From the NCBI GenBank assembly GCA_023426435.1, contig JAFAAS010000108.1:1-24702 (forward strand): DNA of 24,702 bases. Reading direction: 5' to 3'. The notes below the pieces were generated by a model. That model was not told where the DNA came from and did not search any database. It saw only the letters and a list, made by a program, of their open reading frames with translations. Positions 20,667-24,702 of the stretch are shown in pieces. Position 1 is the stretch's first letter. The number at the start of each line of letters is the position of its first letter. Origin of the DNA: Verrucomicrobiota bacterium (GTDB lineage Bacteria; Verrucomicrobiota; Verrucomicrobiia; Opitutales; Opitutaceae). The position numbers were made by a program, and so were the translations under genes.

Positions 20667-20711
20667 CTACAACTGAGGTGGGGCTTGCAAAAGCCGGGTG
20701 GGTCACTCCAT

Positions 20712-20727
20712 GTGTTCGCGCGAACAC
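20712..20727. promoter_or_regulatory. LexA operator (SOS box) in front of lexA
   Basis: GTGTTCGCGCGAACAC is a perfect 16-bp palindrome containing TGTTC-GCGC-GAACA, the TGTTC-N4-GAACA form I recall being reported for verrucomicrobial LexA. It ends 6 bp before the lexA start codon, so bound LexA would block transcription or the first steps of elongation of its own gene. Confidence 0.85.
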
Positions 20728-20733
20728 GCGGAC

Positions 20734-21336
20734 ATGCTCACCGAAAAACAAGAAGCGATTCTCGACTACATTCGCGGGGTGCAGGCGGAGCGGGGCTTTC
20801 CGCCGAGCACGCGCGAGCTGCAACGGCATTTTGGATACAGCAGCCAGAATGCGGCGATGAACCATCTGCGGGCGCTGGCGAAGAAGGGGCGAGTGCACCA
20901 GACGGAGATGGGCACGTGGGGATTGAAGCCGGGGGAGGTGCAGGGGCATCTCGAGCTGCCGATTTACGGGACGATTCCGGCGGGGGCGCCGTCGTTGAGC
21001 GAGGAGCAGCCGAAGGAGATGATACGATTCGATCCGGCGATTTTTAGGGTGAGGAAGGCGGATCAGTTGTGGGGATTGGAGGTGCACGGCGATTCGATGA
21101 TCGACGCGCATATTTTGGATGGGGATATCGCGGTGTTGGAGCGGCGCGAGGCGAAGGCGGGCGACATCGTGGCGGCGCTGGTGGACAACACGACGACGAC
21201 GTTGAAGCGGCTGGCGTATGTGAAAGGGAAGCCGGTGTTGAAGGCGGAGAATGCGCGTTATGCCGCGATCGTGCCGAAGGAGAATTTGGTGGTGCAGGGT
21301 GTTTTGGTGGGGGTGATTGGACGGGCGCGGCGGTAG
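20734..21336 (+). CDS. lexA: LexA repressor, 200 aa
   Basis: LexA represses DNA-damage genes and cuts itself when RecA filaments form. The winged-helix N-domain is complete (LTEKQEAILDYIRGVQAERG, then FPPSTRELQRHFGY, recognition region SSQNAAMNHLRAL). The cleavage site is A83-G84 in GTIPAGAP, and the catalytic pair is S121 (VHGDSMID) and K158 (TTTTLKRL), nearly the E. coli spacing (84/85, 119, 156 of 202 residues). I chose the ATG at 20734: it begins at the conserved first helix, whereas starts at 20698 or 20710 would translate the operator palindrome. No clear ribosome binding site is seen because the operator occupies that region. Autoregulation is very likely. It is flanked by two copies of an 87-bp repeat. 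Confidence 0.96.
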   Translation: MLTEKQEAILDYIRGVQAERGFPPSTRELQRHFGYSSQNAAMNHLRALAKKGRVHQTEMGTWGLKPGEVQGHLELPIYGTIPAGAPSLSEEQPKEMIRFDPAIFRVRKADQLWGLEVHGDSMIDAHILDGDIAVLERREAKAGDIVAALVDNTTTTLKRLAYVKGKPVLKAENARYAAIVPKENLVVQGVLVGVIGRARR

Positions 21337-21341
21337 GGGTG

Positions 21342-21428
21342 GGGGACCACGGATGGACGCGGAGGGACACGGATGATTGAGGCGGCGGTTTTTTGAACCG
21401 CGAAGGACACGAAGGGACGCGAAGGGTG
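21342..21428 (+). repeat. 87-bp intergenic repeat, copy 2 (downstream of lexA)
   Basis: This is a near-identical direct copy of 20444-20530, starting 5 bp after the lexA stop. The differences are scattered single bases and compensating 1-bp insertions or deletions. Confidence 0.8.
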
Positions 21429-21517
21429 TTGTCGGCGGTGGCGGGTTGGGGCGGAGAGGTTGTGTTTTGAGACGGGAGAATAGCGGGTGGGACGTGCCCG
21501 GCGGTCGTCAGGGGTAG

Positions 21518-24397
21518 ATGAAGAAATTCGCTGCGCGGACACCGTGGGTTGTTGTCGTTGCATTGCTGGCAGGCGCCGGGTGGAGCCGAGGTGCGGAGCC
21601 CGCTACGGTTACATATCGCTTTAGCCATTTGGCAGGATCAGCGGGAGGTGGCGGCTACGCTGACGGAGTAGGAAAGGCGGCGCGCTTTCGTGCACCGAGC
21701 TCCATTGCGGTCGATATCGCAGGCAACGCGTATGTCGCAGACCGACACAACTACGTCGTGCGCAAGATCACGCCCAACGGTGTGGTAACTACGCTGGCCG
21801 GTTTCCCGGGAGAATCGGGAGCCGTCGATGGTCGCGGCGCCGAAGCGAGGTTTTCATGGTTGGGCGGGATCGCGGCTGATCCGTTGGGCAATGTCTATGT
21901 GGCTGATAACACCGCTATCAGGAAGATCAGCCCTTCGGGTGAGGTGACCACATTTTCCGGATTCCTGAGTGATTACGGCTGGCCGGATGCACCCGGCTGG
22001 CATGCGGGTGGTGGATCCCGTTTGGTGGCTGATGGTGGGGGAAACGTTTATGCGGCGAAGGGAAGCAGTATCGAGGTGATTGCTGCTTCCGGAGTCGCAT
22101 CGACGCTGGCGGGAAAAGAGGATGAAAGCGGCTGGGTGGATGGTGTGGGAGTTGCGGCTCGCTTCGGGACTCAGTTGGACATCGCGCTGGCGCCGGACGG
22201 GCAGTTATATGTGGCAGACACTTCGAATCGAGTGGTGCGAAGAGTCTCACTTTCGGGGCGGGTTGAGACGATCGCTGGTTCTGTTGGAGGAGGTTTGGAG
22301 CAGCGTGACGGTGTCGGCCGCGAAGCGAAGTTCGTATGGCCGGAAGCGATTGCCGTCGCCGGCGATGGCTTCGCCTATGTCGTCGACGCACGCGGCACGA
22401 CTCTCCGCCGGATCAGTCCGGCGGGCGAAGTTACGACGTGGCTGGGCGGGAAATTGCTTTCGGAGGCCGGAACTGAACAACGAACGCGACTGATCTCGTA
22501 TGACACTGATGTGGCGATCGATCCTTTGGAAAACGTCTTTGTCGCGGACGGATATGAAAACTCTGTTCGGGAAATCACGCCCGACGGGACGGTGACAATT
22601 CATGCGGGTGGTCCCGGCGAGAGCGGATATGCCGACGGAGTGAGCGCAGAGGCCAGATTTAGTTCACCGACCGGGATAGCGGTCGATCGGTGGGGCAACG
22701 TTTACGTTGCCGACGTGGGCAACTGTGTCGTCCGAAAGGTTTCGCCGGGAGGGGTGGTGAGCACGTTCGCGGGAGCCGTGGGGCAGAAAGGGGGACAAGA
22801 CGGCGTTGGATCGCAGGCGCGCTTCGCGGAACCTCGGAGTGTCGCGGTGAATGCGGCGGGGGAAATCTATGTGGCAGATCGCGAGAATCACACGATCCGG
22901 CGTATCAGCGTTGCAGGAGAAGTGACCACATTTGCGGGAATGGCAGGTCAGGCCGGTTACGGGGACGGTCCCGGTGCGGCGGCACGCTTCAACCAGCCCG
23001 CCGAGGTCGCCGTGGATGGCGCGGGCAATATCTACATTTTGGATACCGGAAATTTTGCGATACGGAAGATTTCGCCGGAAGGTGGAGTGACTACCTTGGC
23101 GGGCGGTCCTGGACCGCGGCCAGGGCCGCCCGTCGCCATGCCAGGAAAAGGAGCTGAAGCGCGGTTGTATGCGCCGCATGGGCTGGCGGTTGATCTCGCT
23201 GGAAACGTTTACGTGGCCGACGGCGTGGAGACGATATGGACGAATCTGTGGCCGGGTGTGTATCGCGTCTCTCCAGACGGAGTGATGAGCTATTTCGCAG
23301 CTCCACCGGCTGGGCCGCCCGGGTGGCCGCGGCCCTTCACGATGCCGATCGGCTTGGCGGCAGACCGCCGCGGCAACATCTTCCTGGTGGAGAGCGGACA
23401 GGAGGCGATCCGGGTGATTTCGCCGGACGGGGAGATTTCAACAATCGGAGGTAGTGACGCGACGGCGTTCGATAGTGACGATGGCAAGGGCGCAGCAGCC
23501 GGGTTCAACAATCCGCAGAGCGTGGCGGTAGATGCAGCGGGAAATCTCTACATTGCGGATACCGACAATCATGCGATCCGGGTCGGTGTGCCGGTGTGGG
23601 AGAATTCGGACACGCGGCTGGCGGCGTTGGCGGTGCGGAGTCGGGCGGGGGCGGGAGATCGGACGTTGATCATGGGGTTTGTGGTCGAGGGTGCGGTGGC
23701 TCACGACGTGCTGGTGCGGGGGTTGGGGCCGACGCTGACGGATGCGGGGCTGGATGAGGTGGTGCGCGATCCGAAGCTGCAGGTTTTCGATCGGGGTGAG
23801 CTTGTTGCGCAGAATGACGACTGGTCCTCCGAGCTGATCCCGTTGTTTGCGCGACTCGGGGCGGGGACACCGCGGCAGGGGTCGAAAGATGCGGCGCTGA
23901 TGTCGTCGCTTCCGGCGGGCGCTTATACTGCGCATGTGGTGGCAGCGGGGAGCGATGATGGCGTGGCGCTGGCGGAGGTCTATGATGCGGAGTTAGGAGG
24001 AGGTGGTAAACTGAAGGCTCTCGCGGTGCGGTCGCGGGCGGGCACGGGAGATGATGTCTTGATTGCGGGATTTGTGCTTGTCGGAGAGACGCCGAAGACG
24101 GTGCTGATTCGCGGGGTGGGGCCGTCGTTGGCGCAGCAGGGTGTGAGCGGGGCGCTGGTCGATCCGAGGCTGCGGCTGTTTCGCGGCGGGGTGGAGATTG
24201 ACGCGAATGACGATTGGGGAGGGGCGGCGGTGTTGAAGGAGGCGTTTTCGCGGACGGGTGCGGGTAGTTTAGAAGCGGATACGAGCAAGGATGCGGCGTT
24301 GTTGGTGAGTTTGGAGCCGGGGGTTTATACGGCGCACGTCGGCGGAGCGGACGGTGGGACGGGTGTTGCCTTGGTGGAGGTGTATGCAGTCGAGTGA
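21518..24397 (+). CDS. Secreted NHL-repeat protein (two predicted six-bladed propellers) with duplicated C-terminal domain, 959 aa
   Basis: A signal peptide (VVVVALLAGAGWSRGAEP) is followed by about twelve NHL-type units to residue 690. Each reads 'G.ADG.G.AARF..P..IAVD..GN.YVAD..N..VRKI.P.G.VTT.AG', enough for two six-bladed beta-propellers. Residues about 695-959 hold two copies of a beta-rich domain ('LAVRSRAG.GD..LI.GFV', 'VLVRGLGPTL', 'NDDW', 'LP.GAYTAHV', 'VALAEVYD') that I know as a recurrent C-terminal module of large exported verrucomicrobial proteins. NHL propellers usually bind partners or ligands; no catalytic residues are evident. GGGGTAG just before the ATG is a modest ribosome binding site. 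The last third is visibly richer in G than the propeller part. Role unknown, probably cell-surface or secreted. Confidence 0.85.
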   Translation: MKKFAARTPWVVVVALLAGAGWSRGAEPATVTYRFSHLAGSAGGGGYADGVGKAARFRAPSSIAVDIAGNAYVADRHNYVVRKITPNGVVTTLAGFPGESGAVDGRGAEARFSWLGGIAADPLGNVYVADNTAIRKISPSGEVTTFSGFLSDYGWPDAPGWHAGGGSRLVADGGGNVYAAKGSSIEVIAASGVASTLAGKEDESGWVDGVGVAARFGTQLDIALAPDGQLYVADTSNRVVRRVSLSGRVETIAGSVGGGLEQRDGVGREAKFVWPEAIAVAGDGFAYVVDARGTTLRRISPAGEVTTWLGGKLLSEAGTEQRTRLISYDTDVAIDPLENVFVADGYENSVREITPDGTVTIHAGGPGESGYADGVSAEARFSSPTGIAVDRWGNVYVADVGNCVVRKVSPGGVVSTFAGAVGQKGGQDGVGSQARFAEPRSVAVNAAGEIYVADRENHTIRRISVAGEVTTFAGMAGQAGYGDGPGAAARFNQPAEVAVDGAGNIYILDTGNFAIRKISPEGGVTTLAGGPGPRPGPPVAMPGKGAEARLYAPHGLAVDLAGNVYVADGVETIWTNLWPGVYRVSPDGVMSYFAAPPAGPPGWPRPFTMPIGLAADRRGNIFLVESGQEAIRVISPDGEISTIGGSDATAFDSDDGKGAAAGFNNPQSVAVDAAGNLYIADTDNHAIRVGVPVWENSDTRLAALAVRSRAGAGDRTLIMGFVVEGAVAHDVLVRGLGPTLTDAGLDEVVRDPKLQVFDRGELVAQNDDWSSELIPLFARLGAGTPRQGSKDAALMSSLPAGAYTAHVVAAGSDDGVALAEVYDAELGGGGKLKALAVRSRAGTGDDVLIAGFVLVGETPKTVLIRGVGPSLAQQGVSGALVDPRLRLFRGGVEIDANDDWGGAAVLKEAFSRTGAGSLEADTSKDAALLVSLEPGVYTAHVGGADGGTGVALVEVYAVE

Positions 24398-24416
24398 AGG
24401 AAACATTCCTCTGAAG

Positions 24417-24702
24417 ATGACGAACGATGAACAGGACACGGGACCGAATGGAGAATTGCGGGCGAAGATTGCGGCTTACGAGGCGTGGTATCACGAGTTC
24501 GACTTTGGCGGCGGGTGCGTGTCGCGGCCGAAGCATCCTCATCGCGCGATCTGGGCGGAGAACGAGCGGTTTCTCGACTCGGTGGATTTCAGCGGGAAGA
24601 GCGTGCTCGATATCGGTTGCTGGGATGGCTACTGGAGTTTTTACGCGGAGCGAAGAGGCGCGGCGGAGGTGCTGGCGACGGACGATAATTCGCAGCATTG
24701 GA
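24417..24702 (+). CDS. Class I SAM-dependent methyltransferase, N-terminal part (runs off the window)
   Basis: Ninety-five residues are visible. The S-adenosylmethionine motif I is VLDIGCWDGYWSFYAERRGA (D65-G71), followed by an acidic strand end VLATDD. The preceding 'FDFSGKSVLDIG' pattern is typical of CmoB-like or glycosylation-linked methyltransferases, but the substrate cannot be told from this part. The start is either this ATG (with AAGGAA about 13 bp upstream) or the in-frame ATG at 24384, which overlaps the previous gene and has GGAGG too close. The gap of 19 bp after the NHL gene allows co-transcription. Confidence 0.85.
   Translation, partial: MTNDEQDTGPNGELRAKIAAYEAWYHEFDFGGGCVSRPKHPHRAIWAENERFLDSVDFSGKSVLDIGCWDGYWSFYAERRGAAEVLATDDNSQHW

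Noticed and set aside
20698..20733. Earlier lexA starts at 20698 and 20710
   Set aside because: They add residues not found in LexA proteins and run through the operator palindrome.

Overview
The window looks like a chromosomal piece of a GC-rich verrucomicrobium, most probably of the Opitutaceae. Pointers are the LexA operator form TGTTC-N4-GAACA directly in front of lexA, the very large GLUG/MBG-repeat adhesin with its own outer-membrane secretion partner, an NHL-repeat protein with tandem C-terminal domains, and paired 'CCACGGATGG...AACCGCGAAGGACACGAAGG' intergenic repeats. This assignment is inference from sequence style; there is no rRNA or marker phylogeny here.

Region 1 (1-3601) is the accessory part: an integron gene-cassette array read on the minus strand. 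Seven attC sites, each exactly 99 bp, separate seven single-gene cassettes: a lipoprotein, an unknown protein, a CpXC-domain zinc-ribbon protein, an RraB-like protein, a DUF4279-like protein, a small helical protein and a small membrane protein. In all seven cassettes the two terminal core sites match each other (TTGGGC with GCCCAA, or TTCGGC with GCCGAA), even where the two halves of an integrated attC do not match. This is the fingerprint of site-specific cassette recombination. No integrase gene is visible at either end. The left end is cut by an IS3-family element whose OrfA start runs off the window. The right end (3601) meets about 0.65 kb without genes, followed by degenerate pieces of a SRAP (HMCES/YedK-like) gene and of an IS21 IstA transposase, so intI and attI may have been lost by rearrangement there or may lie elsewhere.

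Region 2 (4947-17169) is a cell-surface module on the plus strand: a 7TMR-DISM sensor histidine kinase, a LytTR response regulator, a possible structured leader RNA, a 2472-residue two-partner-secretion exoprotein (TpsA) and its TpsB transporter, whose start overlaps the tpsA stop. The proximity suggests that the two-component system controls secretion of the adhesin.

Region 3 (17317-24702) is ordinary chromosome: a group III-like truncated globin and an exported thioredoxin-like protein (both minus), a tiny membrane protein, a basic DUF6496-like protein, a disordered hydrophilic protein, lexA with a perfect operator palindrome 6 bp before its start and flanked by two 87-bp repeats, a secreted 12-blade NHL protein, and the start of a class I methyltransferase cut by the window end.
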